From contig NZ_JABBKX010000010.1 in assembly GCF_012927745.1 (NCBI RefSeq), positions 62,001 through 126,000 of the forward strand: a stretch of 64,000 nt of DNA. The letters are read 5' to 3'. The translations under genes were made by a program, and so were the position numbers. Below are positions 8,427-17,045 of this stretch, in pieces. Under the pieces are notes generated by a model. It saw nothing but the letters and a program-made list of their open reading frames with translations, was not told where the DNA came from and did not search any database. Within the stretch, counting starts at the first letter, position 1. Each line of letters opens with the position of its first letter. Source of the DNA: Neoroseomonas marina. Its GTDB lineage: Bacteria; Pseudomonadota; Alphaproteobacteria; Acetobacterales; Acetobacteraceae.

Positions 8427-10748
8427 ATGGCGAAGTTCGGCCTCAGCCAATCCATCCGCCGCGTCGAGGATCCGCGCCTTCTGAAGGGCGGCGGCCGCTA
8501 TACCGACGACGTGGCCGTCCCCGGCCAGGCCGAGGGCTACGTCCTGCGCAGCCCGCATGCGCATGCGCGCATCAATTCCATCTCGACCGCGGCGGCCAAG
8601 GCGATGCCCGGCGTGCTGGGCGTCTGGACCGGGGCGGATCTCGCGGCGGCGGGCATCGGGCACCTGCCCTGCCTCGCGCCCGTGAAGTCGATCGACGGCC
8701 GCCCGACCTCCGACACGCCCCGCCGGGCGCTGGCCGAGGGTGTCGTGCGCCATGTCGGCGATCCCGTCGCCTTCGTCGTCGCGGAGACCATCAAGCAGGC
8801 CCGTGACGCCGCCGAGGCGATCGAGGTCGACTACGACACCCTGCCGGCCGCAACCGACCTGGCGACGGCGACCGATCCGGGCCAGCCGCAGGTCTGGGCC
8901 AGCGCGCCGAGCAATACCTGCTTCGACTGGCACGTCGGCGACGCCGCCAAGGTGGACGCGCTGATCAAGGGCGCGGCGCATGTCGCCCGGCTGCGCGTGG
9001 TGAACAACCGCGTCGTCGTCGCCTCGATGGAAGCGCGCGCCGCGCTCGCCGACTACGACGCCGCGCGCAACCACTGGACGCTGACGACCAACACCCAGGG
9101 ATCCTGGCTGGTCCGCAACGTGCTGGCGAAGAACATCTTCAACCTGTCGAGCGACAATTTCCGGGTCGTCACGCCCGATGTCGGCGGCGGCTTCGGGATG
9201 AAGATCTTCATCTACCCCGAGCACGTCCTGACCTGCTTCGCCGCGCGCGAGCTGAAGCGCGCGGTGCGGTGGACCTCGGAGCGCACCGAGGCCTTCCAGT
9301 CCGACACCCATGGCCGCGACAACATCACCATCGGTGAATTGGCCCTCGACAAGGACGGCAAGTTCCTCGCCCTGCGGACCAAGAACTGGGCGGGGATGGG
9401 GGCCTACCTCAACACCTTCGCGCCCTTCATCCCGACCGGCGCGGGGACCAAGGTTCTGGCCTCGGTCTACGATTTCCAGGCGATCCACGCGCAGGTGATC
9501 GGCGTGATGACGCATACCGTCCCGGTGGACGCCTATCGGGGCGCCGGCCGGCCCGAGAGCAACTACCTGGTCGAGCGCCTGATCGACACCGCGGCGCGCG
9601 AAATCGGCATCGACCGCATCGAGCTCCGCAAGCGCAACATGGTCCCGTCCTCGCGCATGCCCTACGTCTCCGCGATGGGGCAGCGCTATGACTCGGGCGA
9701 GTTCGCGAAGCTGATGGACGCGGCGCTGGCGAAGATCGACTGGGCCGGGTTCGGGGCGCGCAAGGCGGAAGCGGCGAAGCGGGGCAAGAGGCGCGGCATC
9801 GGCCTCGCCTACTACCTCGAGGCCACGGGCGGCGCGCCGACCGAGAACGCATCGGTGAAGTTCGCCGATGACGGCTTCGTCGACGTCTATGTCGGCACGC
9901 AGTCGACCGGCCAGGGCCACGAGACCGCCTACGCGATGATGACGAGCTTCGAGCTCGGCATCCCGATCGAGAAGATCCGCGTGAAGCAGGGCGATTCCGA
10001 CACGCTGCCGGATGGCGGCGGCACGGGCGGCGCCCGCAGCCTCTATTCCGAGGGCCAGGCGATCCTGGTGACCACCGCCTCGGTGGTCGAGAAGGGCAAG
10101 ATCGCGGCCTCCGAGCATCTCGAGACCTCGGTCGCCGACATCGAGTTCTCCTCGAAGGGCGGCACCTTCGGCGTGGTCGGCACGGACCGCGCGGTGGGCA
10201 TCCTCGAACTCGCGGCCGCACAGCGGAAGAAGGCCGCGGCGGGGATCGAGGCGACGCTGCTCGACGCCACCGAGACGGCCGAGATCAAGTCCCACACCTT
10301 CCCCAACGGCTGCCACGTGGCCGAGGTGGAGGTCGACCCCGAGACCGGCGTCGTCTCCATCCCCCGCTATATCGTGGTGGACGATGTGGGCCATGCGCTG
10401 AACCCGCTGATCGTGCGCGGCCAGGTGCATGGCGGCGTGACGCAGGGCATCGGCCAGGCGCTGCTCGAGCGCACGGCCTATGATTCGGAAAGCGGGCAGC
10501 TCGTCTCGGCGTCCTTCATGGATTACGCGCTGCCGCGTGCGGACGACCTGCCGCCGATCGACGTCGACCTGATCGAGGTGCCCTGCGAGACCAACCCGCT
10601 CGGCGTGAAGGGGGCGGGCGAGGCCGGTGCGGTGGGCTCGCCGCCGGCGGTGATCAACGCGCTGGTCGATGCGCTCGGCGTGGCGGTGGACATGCCGGCC
10701 ACGCCGGAGACGGTGTGGAAGGCGCTGAGCGCGGCGAAGGCGGCCTGA
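8427..10748 (+). CDS. Xanthine dehydrogenase/CoxL-family molybdopterin-binding large subunit
   Basis: A 773-residue molybdopterin hydroxylase large subunit. It holds an N-terminal a/b-hammerhead domain (SIRRVEDPRLLKGGGRYTDD), the cofactor loop VGGGFGMKIF at about residue 252, AYRGAGRPE at about 368 and the catalytic-Glu motif KGAGEAGAVG near 729. AYRGAGRPE in place of the form I CO-dehydrogenase loop AYxCSFR marks a form II (CO-dehydrogenase-like) enzyme of unknown substrate. The FAD (medium) and 2Fe-2S (small) subunit genes that normally adjoin it are absent. A fused or distant partner would be needed for electron transfer. Confidence 0.88.
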   Translation: MAKFGLSQSIRRVEDPRLLKGGGRYTDDVAVPGQAEGYVLRSPHAHARINSISTAAAKAMPGVLGVWTGADLAAAGIGHLPCLAPVKSIDGRPTSDTPRRALAEGVVRHVGDPVAFVVAETIKQARDAAEAIEVDYDTLPAATDLATATDPGQPQVWASAPSNTCFDWHVGDAAKVDALIKGAAHVARLRVVNNRVVVASMEARAALADYDAARNHWTLTTNTQGSWLVRNVLAKNIFNLSSDNFRVVTPDVGGGFGMKIFIYPEHVLTCFAARELKRAVRWTSERTEAFQSDTHGRDNITIGELALDKDGKFLALRTKNWAGMGAYLNTFAPFIPTGAGTKVLASVYDFQAIHAQVIGVMTHTVPVDAYRGAGRPESNYLVERLIDTAAREIGIDRIELRKRNMVPSSRMPYVSAMGQRYDSGEFAKLMDAALAKIDWAGFGARKAEAAKRGKRRGIGLAYYLEATGGAPTENASVKFADDGFVDVYVGTQSTGQGHETAYAMMTSFELGIPIEKIRVKQGDSDTLPDGGGTGGARSLYSEGQAILVTTASVVEKGKIAASEHLETSVADIEFSSKGGTFGVVGTDRAVGILELAAAQRKKAAAGIEATLLDATETAEIKSHTFPNGCHVAEVEVDPETGVVSIPRYIVVDDVGHALNPLIVRGQVHGGVTQGIGQALLERTAYDSESGQLVSASFMDYALPRADDLPPIDVDLIEVPCETNPLGVKGAGEAGAVGSPPAVINALVDALGVAVDMPATPETVWKALSAAKAA

Positions 10749-10754
10749 CGGACA

Positions 10755-10890
10755 CCGAGAGGGGCGCTGCCCCTCTCGGGCTCTCCCCGCCAAAGGCCCA
10801 GAGGCCTTTGGAAACCAACACTCGAGTTCCCGCGGTCCAGGGGGCCGTCGCCCCCTGGCGGGGTGGTTCGGAGGGGCAGCGCCCTTCCGA
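10755..10890. repeat. Cluster of four GC-rich palindromes between convergent genes
   Basis: Four near-adjacent inverted repeats fill this convergent intergenic region. H1 is a perfect 10-bp stem, 10755-10764/10770-10779. H2 is a perfect 8-bp stem, 10791-10798/10803-10810. H3 is a perfect 9-bp stem, 10837-10845/10850-10858. H4 is a 10-bp stem with one mismatch, 10868-10877/10881-10890. H1 just follows the stop of the molybdoenzyme gene and could end transcription on either strand. The rest look like a dispersed intergenic palindrome mosaic rather than a single terminator. No T-run follows any stem. Confidence 0.7.
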
Positions 10891-10893
10891 TTC

Positions 10894-12141
10894 CTACACC
10901 GCCGTCCAGGCGATCCGCCCGACCGTCCCGCAGGACGCGCACTCCGCCTTCCAGGCATTGTGCTCCGCCCCGCAGGCCGCGCAGCGCCAGCGCGGCGCGC
11001 CTTCGGCGTTCGCCGCCGCGCGCAGCCATTTCGCCTGGGCGGCGCGCGCATCGGCGGTGTCGCCGTGCTCGACTTCCTCGAGTTCCGCCATCAGCAGCCA
11101 GGTGCGCCGGTCCGGCGCGCCGCCGGCGACCAGCGCATCCAGTTCTGACCGCGCTCGTCCGGTGAGGCCGGCATCGATCGCCGCGCGCGCCATCAGCAGC
11201 CGGCTTTCGGGATGCTCGCGGTTCCGGTGCGTCAGGTCCTCGACCGCCTTCACGCGGGCGAGGGCATTGCGTTCCCCGGCGAGCCAGGCCGCGCCGATAT
11301 CCGGATGCGGCCGCGCCTGCCAGGCCTGTTCCAGCACGCCGCGCGCCTTGCGCGCCGATCCCGCCGCGGCGAGCCGCTTCGCATGCGCCAGCGCACCCGG
11401 CGCGAAGGCCGGATCGGCGGCGAAGGCCTGCTTCTCGAACTCTGCGGCGCGGGCCGGGTCTTCCTCCTGCTGCGCAGCGGCGAGGGCGAGGGCCGCGCGC
11501 GGCGCATCGGGCGGGGAGAGCGCCAGCGCCTCGCGCCAGTCATGGGTGCGCAGCGCGAGCAGCTGGCGCTCCTCGCGCAGCCAGGCGGCGCCGGGCTGGG
11601 CGGCTTCGGCCTCCTTCGCCAGGCGTTGTGCCGCGGCCCAATCCTCCCGCTGCATCGCCTGGCGCAGCAGCCCGCGCAGGCCGAGGAAGCGGGCATCGGG
11701 CCGCTCGGCCAGCGCCTTGAAGGCCGCCGCCGCGCCGTCCTCCCGGCCGCCGAGGCGTTCGGCCTCGGCCGCCAGCAGCAACGTCTGCGGCGTGTCGCCC
11801 AGCAGGTGCCGCGCGCGACGGACCTCGATGCGCGCGGTCTGCGCGGTGCCGGCGGCCAGCGCGATCAGCGCGCGCGTCACCGCCGCATCGCCCTCGGCGC
11901 GCCGGGACGCCGCGCGGGCCGCGCGGCGCCGGTCGGGCAGCCGGCGGAACCAGCCCAGCACCGACAGCACGACGTGCAGCAGCAGGAAGACGACCACCAG
12001 CCCCATCACGGCGACGGGGAAGGAGACGCCGATCCAGACCTCGCCGACGGCGATCTCGACGGTCCCGCCCACGCGGGCGAGCCAAAGGGCGATGGCGGTG
12101 ACGGCCGAAAGCGCGGCCAGCAGCAGGAGGGCGCGACGCAT
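10894..12141 (-). CDS. hemY: HemY-like TPR membrane protein with C-terminal zinc-ribbon
   Basis: A 415-residue protein with two N-terminal membrane helices (LLLLAALSAVTAIALWLA and SFPVAVMGLVVVFLLLHVVL), then an Ala/Leu-rich TPR array to about residue 380. This is the HemY_N plus TPR layout of the proteobacterial HemY associated with tetrapyrrole synthesis; it is unrelated to protoporphyrinogen oxidase HemY of Gram-positives. The last 35 residues carry two CxxC pairs (WRCAACG and CASCGTVG), a rubredoxin/zinc-ribbon-like knuckle. It is the fourth gene of hemC-hemD-mic60-hemY, 9 bases after mic60. Its biochemical role in haem traffic is still poorly defined in the family. Confidence 0.85.
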   Translation of the reverse strand: MRRALLLLAALSAVTAIALWLARVGGTVEIAVGEVWIGVSFPVAVMGLVVVFLLLHVVLSVLGWFRRLPDRRRAARAASRRAEGDAAVTRALIALAAGTAQTARIEVRRARHLLGDTPQTLLLAAEAERLGGREDGAAAAFKALAERPDARFLGLRGLLRQAMQREDWAAAQRLAKEAEAAQPGAAWLREERQLLALRTHDWREALALSPPDAPRAALALAAAQQEEDPARAAEFEKQAFAADPAFAPGALAHAKRLAAAGSARKARGVLEQAWQARPHPDIGAAWLAGERNALARVKAVEDLTHRNREHPESRLLMARAAIDAGLTGRARSELDALVAGGAPDRRTWLLMAELEEVEHGDTADARAAQAKWLRAAANAEGAPRWRCAACGAEHNAWKAECASCGTVGRIAWTAV

Positions 12142-12150
12142 GGCCGGGCC

Positions 12151-13332
12151 TCAGCGCGCCGACAGGCCGGCGAGGGCGGCACGCGCGGCAATGAGCCCCC
12201 GGGCCTGCTCGGTCCAGGGCTGCATCGCCTCCTGTGCCGGCGGCGGCAGGCGGCCGAGCCGCCCGATGGCGCCGTCGAGGTCCCCGGCATCGAGTGCCCG
12301 GCGGGCGCGCTCGATCTCGGCGGCGGCGGCGTCGCCCCAGACGACCTGCTCACCGCGGCGGACGGTGACGAGGCCCGAGAGGCGGGCGGCGGCGGCGTCG
12401 AGCACGCCCTGGCCTTCGCGGGCCGGCTCGCTGGCGGCGAGCGCGGCCCGGGCGGCGTCCTCGAAGGTCAGGCGCAGCGCGGCCTCGGTCGGCGGCGCCA
12501 TGCCCGCGTAGCGCGTCAGCGCGGGCGGTGCCGTGGGGAAGGCGGCAAGAGCGTCCCCGAAGGCCTGTCCGGCCTCGAGGCGCTGGCGCAGCGTGTCGAG
12601 CGCGGCGGCGCGGGCTGCCCGCGCTTCGAGCGCCGCGATGCGCTCCTGCGCGGCTTCCAGCGCGGCGATGCGGCGGGCCAGGGTGGATTCGGCCCCGGCG
12701 ATGCGCTGCGCCATGGCGTTGCCGGCGGCGGCGATGCGCTCGGCCTCGGCGCGCTCGGCCTGCGCCAGGCGGTCGGCGAGACTGCGCGCCAGGTCCTCGG
12801 TGCGGCGGATCGCTTCGGCATCGGCCGCCTGCTGCCGGGCGGCGAGGGCGTCGAGGCGCTCGGTGAAGCGCTCGGCGCGGGTGGCGAGGCTGTCGGTCGC
12901 GCTGCGCGGGGCGAAGGCGGAGGGATCGAGAGCCGGTCGACCTTCCAGCGCGGCGAGGCGGCCGGTCACCGCGTCCAGCCGTTGCTCGAGCGGGCGGATA
13001 TCCGACGGCGCGGGCAGGGCGGCGATGCGACGCTCGATCGGGGCGAGGTCCACCGGCGGGCGCGATTCGAGCGCGGCGATGCGCGCCTCGAGCGGGGCGA
13101 GGTCGGGACCGCGGCGGCGTTCCATGGCGGCGAGACGGGCCTCGACGCCTTCCAGCGCGGCAATGCGGGCCTCCAGCGCGGCGACCGCGGCGGCGGTCGG
13201 GTTGGGCGGCGGCACCGGGCGCGGCGTCATCCAGAGCCAGGCCGCCGCGAGCACCAGGACCGCCCCGCCGGCCAGCAGCGGGATGGCGGCGGGATCAAGG
13301 AAGCGGCGCGGGGTCGGGGTCTGGTCGGTCAT
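12151..13332 (-). CDS. Alphaproteobacterial Mic60/mitofilin-like protein (COG4223)
   Basis: A 393-residue protein. A short cytoplasmic N-terminus is followed by one membrane helix (residues about 17-36, LLAGGAVLVLAAAWLWM) and a Pro-rich linker. A long Ala/Arg/Glu coiled coil covers about 45-240 with repeated ARIAALE units. The C-terminal mitofilin-like helical domain includes LVTVRRGEQVVWGDAAA and ARRALDAGDLDGAIGRL. Position between hemD and hemY is the conserved location of the alphaproteobacterial homologue of mitochondrial Mic60, which shapes intracytoplasmic membranes and cristae contact sites. Family assignment rests on synteny plus architecture. Confidence 0.82.
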   Translation of the reverse strand: MTDQTPTPRRFLDPAAIPLLAGGAVLVLAAAWLWMTPRPVPPPNPTAAAVAALEARIAALEGVEARLAAMERRRGPDLAPLEARIAALESRPPVDLAPIERRIAALPAPSDIRPLEQRLDAVTGRLAALEGRPALDPSAFAPRSATDSLATRAERFTERLDALAARQQAADAEAIRRTEDLARSLADRLAQAERAEAERIAAAGNAMAQRIAGAESTLARRIAALEAAQERIAALEARAARAAALDTLRQRLEAGQAFGDALAAFPTAPPALTRYAGMAPPTEAALRLTFEDAARAALAASEPAREGQGVLDAAAARLSGLVTVRRGEQVVWGDAAAAEIERARRALDAGDLDGAIGRLGRLPPPAQEAMQPWTEQARGLIAARAALAGLSAR

Positions 13333-13401
13333 GCCCGGTCCTATGGCTGGCGGGCGGGCGGTATAGCAACCCGTGAGGCCGATGGCGCGCGCGGCGTGAC
13401 G

Positions 13402-14106
13402 TCATGCCGCAGGCGGACCGAGCAGGGACGGCAGCAGGCCCGGGTCGGGTCGCGGCGTGATCGCGATCTCCGCCCAGGGCAGGGGTTTCAGCGCCTCGGC
13501 GATTCGGGGGCTGATCGCGAGGGCCCGAATGGCCCGGGTCGCCTCGGCAAGGTCGGCGCCGCGCAGCAGGGCGAGAGTGATTCGAACACCACGCGGAGAC
13601 GTGAACAGTGCGGCGCCGACCCGGCCGCCGCGCAGCGCGGCTTCGGCCTCGGGCGGCAGGTCTGTGGCCGGGACGGCCTCATAGGTCACGCGGCGCAGCA
13701 CGCGAAACCCGCGGGCACGCAGCGCGGCAGCGAGCTCCACGCTGTAGCCGCGCCCCACCGCGAGCAGCAGCGGCCCGCGCGCTGGATCGAGCCGGGCGGC
13801 GGCCAGGACCGCCAGCGTCGCCGCCTCGCCCTCGGCGGCGATGACGTCGGTGAAGCCGCGCGCGCGGGCTTCAGCGGCGGTGCCTTCTCCGACCGCCAGG
13901 ACCGGCAGGGCCATCGGTTCCAGCGCCCGGGCGGCGGCGCGGCTCGGCAGCAGCAGGGCCTGGGCGGCGGGCAGGCGCGCGGGTGCGCAGGGACGCAGCA
14001 GCAGAGCCGGGGCGAGGACCGGCGTCCAGCCCAGCGCGGCGACGGCGGCAGCGGTCTCGGCCGCGCCCGGCTCCGGACGCGTGACGAGAACGCCGTGCCT
14101 AGGCAA
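13402..14106 (-). CDS. hemD: Uroporphyrinogen-III synthase HemD
   Basis: A 234-residue two-lobed enzyme that closes and inverts ring D of hydroxymethylbilane to give uroporphyrinogen III. The N-terminus GVLVTRPEPGAAETAAAVAA is diagnostic, as is the later VGAALFTSPRGVRITLALL. No ATG or GTG is available near the conserved start. The best choice is TTG 14106, which overlaps the last 8 bases of hemC (TTGCCTAG). This implies translational coupling and low initiation efficiency. Sequence conservation in this family is weak, so the hem cluster context carries much of the assignment. Confidence 0.86.
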   Translation of the reverse strand: MPRHGVLVTRPEPGAAETAAAVAALGWTPVLAPALLLRPCAPARLPAAQALLLPSRAAARALEPMALPVLAVGEGTAAEARARGFTDVIAAEGEAATLAVLAAARLDPARGPLLLAVGRGYSVELAAALRARGFRVLRRVTYEAVPATDLPPEAEAALRGGRVGAALFTSPRGVRITLALLRGADLAEATRAIRALAISPRIAEALKPLPWAEIAITPRPDPGLLPSLLGPPAA

Positions 14107-15085
14107 AGAGGTCGGCAGGGCTGTCCCGCCGCAGCGCGCGGCCGAGCTCGCTGCCGAGCCGGATCGCGTCCTTCGCGCTGCCTTCCTCGCTGCGCTTGAG
14201 CAGGAAAGACCCATCGGCGCGCGCCACCAGGCCCGTCAGCCGCAGTCGTCCGTCCGCCAGCACCCGTGCATGGCCGCCGATCGGCGTGCGGCAGGACCCG
14301 TCGAGAGCAGCAAGCAGCGCCCGCTCGGCCGAGGAGACGGCCCGCGCCTCGGGGTCCTCGATGCCGGACAGTAGTTCGTGCAGCTCGGTGTCGTCGGCGC
14401 GGACGGTGACGCCGACGATGCCCTGGCCGGCGGCGGGGACCATGACCTCCGCGTCGATCGGGACGCTGCCCGCGGGCTCGAGGCCCAGGCGGCGGAGGCC
14501 GGCCAGCGCGAGCAGGGTCGCCGCTGCCTCGCCCTCGGCGAGTTTCCGCAGCCGCGTCTGCACGTTGCCGCGGAACATCACGACGTTCAGGTCCGGCCGG
14601 CGGTGCAGCAGCTGCGACTGCCGCCGGACGGAGGAGGTGCCGATCACCGCCCCCTGCGGCAGGGCGGAGAAGGGATCGCCCGGGTCGGCCGCGGCCAGCG
14701 CCGGGCCGGGCAGCAGCACGTCCCGCGCATCCTCCCGCTTCAGGGTGCAGGCCAGCACGATGCCGGGCGGCATCTCGGTCTCGAGATCCTTCAGCGAATG
14801 CACGGCGAAATCCACCCGGCCGTCGAGCAGCGCCTCGTGGATCTCCTTCGCGAACAGGCCCTTGCCGCCGATCTCGGCCAGCTTGCGGTCCTGGATGCGG
14901 TCGCCGGAGGTGATGAGCTGGTGTTCCTCGAAGGCCTTGGCGTCGCGCAGCACCGGGCAGAAGCGCGTGACGCGCTCGAGGAAGTCCCGCGTCTGCCACA
15001 GGGCGAGCGGCGAGGCCCGCGTGCCGACGCGCAGCGGCAGGGACCGGCGGTGCTTGGGCACGGCGGCGGGGTGGGCAAGCGACAT
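14099..15085 (-). CDS. hemC: Hydroxymethylbilane synthase (porphobilinogen deaminase)
   Basis: A 328-residue HemC that joins four porphobilinogen units into the linear tetrapyrrole. Seen in order: [15 protein letters not shown] at the N-terminus, [26 protein letters not shown] and [11 protein letters not shown] with Cys265, the attachment site of the dipyrromethane cofactor. ATG 15085 is chosen because the conserved core starts about 18 residues later; no better start exists. It leads the hem operon and is divergent from tsaD with only 23 bases between start codons, so promoter elements must overlap coding DNA. Confidence 0.95.
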   Translation of the reverse strand: MSLAHPAAVPKHRRSLPLRVGTRASPLALWQTRDFLERVTRFCPVLRDAKAFEEHQLITSGDRIQDRKLAEIGGKGLFAKEIHEALLDGRVDFAVHSLKDLETEMPPGIVLACTLKREDARDVLLPGPALAAADPGDPFSALPQGAVIGTSSVRRQSQLLHRRPDLNVVMFRGNVQTRLRKLAEGEAAATLLALAGLRRLGLEPAGSVPIDAEVMVPAAGQGIVGVTVRADDTELHELLSGIEDPEARAVSSAERALLAALDGSCRTPIGGHARVLADGRLRLTGLVARADGSFLLKRSEEGSAKDAIRLGSELGRALRRDSPADLFA

Positions 15086-15108
15086 GGCATCGTCATAGAA
15101 CCCCGCCC

Positions 15109-16158
15109 ATGGGCGCGGAAGGTGGCTTCGACTTGGACAGGCCGGTGCTGGGGCTGGAGAGCAGCTGCGACGAGACGGCGGCGGCCGTGCTTGCTCCCGA
15201 CGGCCGCATCCTGGCCGAGGGCGTGCTGAGCCAGGAGAAGGAACACGCCGTCTTCGGCGGCGTGGTGCCGGAGATCGCCGCGCGGGCGCATCTGGAAGCC
15301 CTGCCGGGCCTGGCGGAGCGCGTGCTGAGACGGGCCGGGCTGGGCTTCGGGGATCTCGGCGCCGTGGCGGCGACATCGGGCCCCGGGCTGATCGGCGGGC
15401 TGATCGTGGGGGCCTGCTTCGGCAAGGGGGTGGCGATCGCCCATGACCTGCCCTTCGTGGCGGTGAACCACCTCGAGGCCCATGCCCTGACCGCACGACT
15501 CCCGGGCCTGCTGCCGCAGGGCGCGCCGGCCTTTCCCTACCTGCTGCTGCTGGTCTCGGGCGGGCATTGCCAATGCGTCGCGGTGGAGGGGCTCGGGCGC
15601 TACCGGCGGCTGGGCTCGACGCTGGACGATGCGGTGGGGGAGGCCTTCGACAAGGCGGCCAAGCTGATGGGCCTGCCCTGGCCGGGCGGGCCGCATCTGG
15701 AACGGCTGGCGGCCGAGGGCGATCCGCAGGCGGTGCCCCTGCCGCGGCCGCTGCTGGGGCGGCCGGGTTGCGACTTTTCCTTCAGCGGGCTGAAGACCGC
15801 TGTGGCCCGGGCGGTGGCGCAGGGCAGCGCGTCCCATGCCGACATCGCGGCGGCCTTCCAGGCCTCGGTCGCCGCGGTGCTGGCCGACCGGGCGCGCCAT
15901 GCGCTCGAGATGGTGCCGGAGGCGACGGGCATCGTCGTCGCCGGCGGCGTCGCGGCGAACCAGGCGGTGCGCGCGGCGCTCGCGGGGGTGGCGGGCATCG
16001 CCGGGGTGCCGATGCTCGCCCCGCCGCTGCGCTACTGCACCGACAATGCGGTGATGGTGGCCTGGGCGGGGATCGAGCGGCTGCGCGCGGGGCTGACCGA
16101 CCGGATGGACCACAGTCCCCGGCCGCGCTGGCCGCTGGCCGACCTGACCGGCGGCTAG
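15109..16158 (+). CDS. tsaD: tRNA N6-adenosine threonylcarbamoyltransferase TsaD
   Basis: A 349-residue ASKHA-fold protein (Kae1/YgjD/Gcp) that transfers the threonylcarbamoyl group to A37 of ANN-decoding tRNAs together with TsaB/Tsa[16 protein letters not shown] opens the fold. The metal ligands His121 and His125 are in [20 protein letters not shown] and [12 protein letters not shown] complete the signature. A short extra N-terminal extension (about 12 residues) precedes the usual start. The gene ends in CTAG, which is shared with the convergent hydrolase stop. Confidence 0.95.
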   Translation: MGAEGGFDLDRPVLGLESSCDETAAAVLAPDGRILAEGVLSQEKEHAVFGGVVPEIAARAHLEALPGLAERVLRRAGLGFGDLGAVAATSGPGLIGGLIVGACFGKGVAIAHDLPFVAVNHLEAHALTARLPGLLPQGAPAFPYLLLLVSGGHCQCVAVEGLGRYRRLGSTLDDAVGEAFDKAAKLMGLPWPGGPHLERLAAEGDPQAVPLPRPLLGRPGCDFSFSGLKTAVARAVAQGSASHADIAAAFQASVAAVLADRARHALEMVPEATGIVVAGGVAANQAVRAALAGVAGIAGVPMLAPPLRYCTDNAVMVAWAGIERLRAGLTDRMDHSPRPRWPLADLTGG

Positions 16159-17045
16159 AGCGCGGTCTTCCCCGCCAGCGCCGCCATCCGCGCCGCGTCG
16201 GGCTGGCGCCCCTCGAACCAGATCGCCGCGCAGACCTTGGACATGGCGTTGCCGTCATGGCCGATGCCGGGGACGACCTCGAGCCGCCAATGGCAGGGCA
16301 CGCCGCGACGCGCCGCTTCCTCCCGCGCGAAGCGAAGGAAATTGTGGGCGCGGGCGAAACGGTGCGGACCCTGGGCGATGGCCTCGGGGTTGGAGGGCAG
16401 GGAGGGGCCGGAGGTCTCGATGTCCGCATCCCCGGCGAGGATCAGCAGCGGATAGGCGAGCCAGGCCTCGAGATCGGCATCGGTCACGCCGAGCCCGCCC
16501 AGGCCTTCCGGAAAGCGTCGATCGAGCGTCGGCAGCGAATACCAGCCGGCGTTGCCGCAGCCGATGGCGCAGAACGGCGAGCGGTCGGTCAGGGACGCCA
16601 TGCGGTGTGCGAACTGCGAGCCCGCCGAATGGCCGAACAGGAAGGCCTGCCGCCGGCGCGTGACGTCGCCGGCCTGCACCGCCGCGAAGACGCGTGCGGG
16701 GATGTGATAGGCCCAGGTCACCGCATCCGTGACGGCGCCCGAGCCATCGAGCACGCCGCCATTGTTGTAGGGCTCCGCACCCGGATGCGTGTCCGCCGCG
16801 AAGGTCGGCGCGAGGATCAGCAGGCCGTGGCGGTCCGCGGCCTCGATCCAGAAGTCGCGATACTCGTCGCCATTGCGGCCCATGCCGTGCTGGACGAAGA
16901 CGACCGGGCTGTCCGGCGTCGCGCCCGGCGCGCGGTAGGCGTGGAGGATCAGCTCCTTGCCCGGCGCATGCGTCGCGTCGGTGAAGGGGAAGGCGAGGCG
17001 GCCCGGCGCGGCGAGCGCGCGGGCCAGATGCTGCGGGTCGATCAT
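16155..17045 (-). CDS. Alpha/beta hydrolase (esterase/lipase-like)
   Basis: A 296-residue alpha/beta hydrolase without an obvious signal peptide. [15 protein letters not shown] marks the oxyanion strand-loop. [11 protein letters not shown] carries the nucleophile elbow [16 protein letters not shown] offers the acid and VPGIGHDG the His. It resembles the poly(3-hydroxybutyrate) depolymerase/feruloyl-esterase-like group seen in Rhodospirillales, but the substrate is unknown. Its ATG overlaps the TGA of the upstream binding-protein gene (ATGA), so the pair is translationally coupled. Its stop interlocks with the tsaD stop on the other strand. Confidence 0.8.
   Translation of the reverse strand: MIDPQHLARALAAPGRLAFPFTDATHAPGKELILHAYRAPGATPDSPVVFVQHGMGRNGDEYRDFWIEAADRHGLLILAPTFAADTHPGAEPYNNGGVLDGSGAVTDAVTWAYHIPARVFAAVQAGDVTRRRQAFLFGHSAGSQFAHRMASLTDRSPFCAIGCGNAGWYSLPTLDRRFPEGLGGLGVTDADLEAWLAYPLLILAGDADIETSGPSLPSNPEAIAQGPHRFARAHNFLRFAREEAARRGVPCHWRLEVVPGIGHDGNAMSKVCAAIWFEGRQPDAARMAALAGKTAL

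Noticed and set aside
8286..11051. A 921-codon minus-strand frame opposite the molybdoenzyme gene
   Set aside because: Its residues are His/Arg/Asp-rich without domains, and it lies antisense to a clear CoxL-family protein. High-GC third-position bias explains it.
12533..13366. A second coding frame opposite mic60
   Set aside because: Ala/Arg/Ser-rich antisense mirror of the coiled-coil repeat; no independent start signal.
11212..14199. A 995-codon plus-strand frame over hemY-mic60-hemD
   Set aside because: Gly/Arg/Gln-rich composition with no motifs, antisense to three recognised genes.
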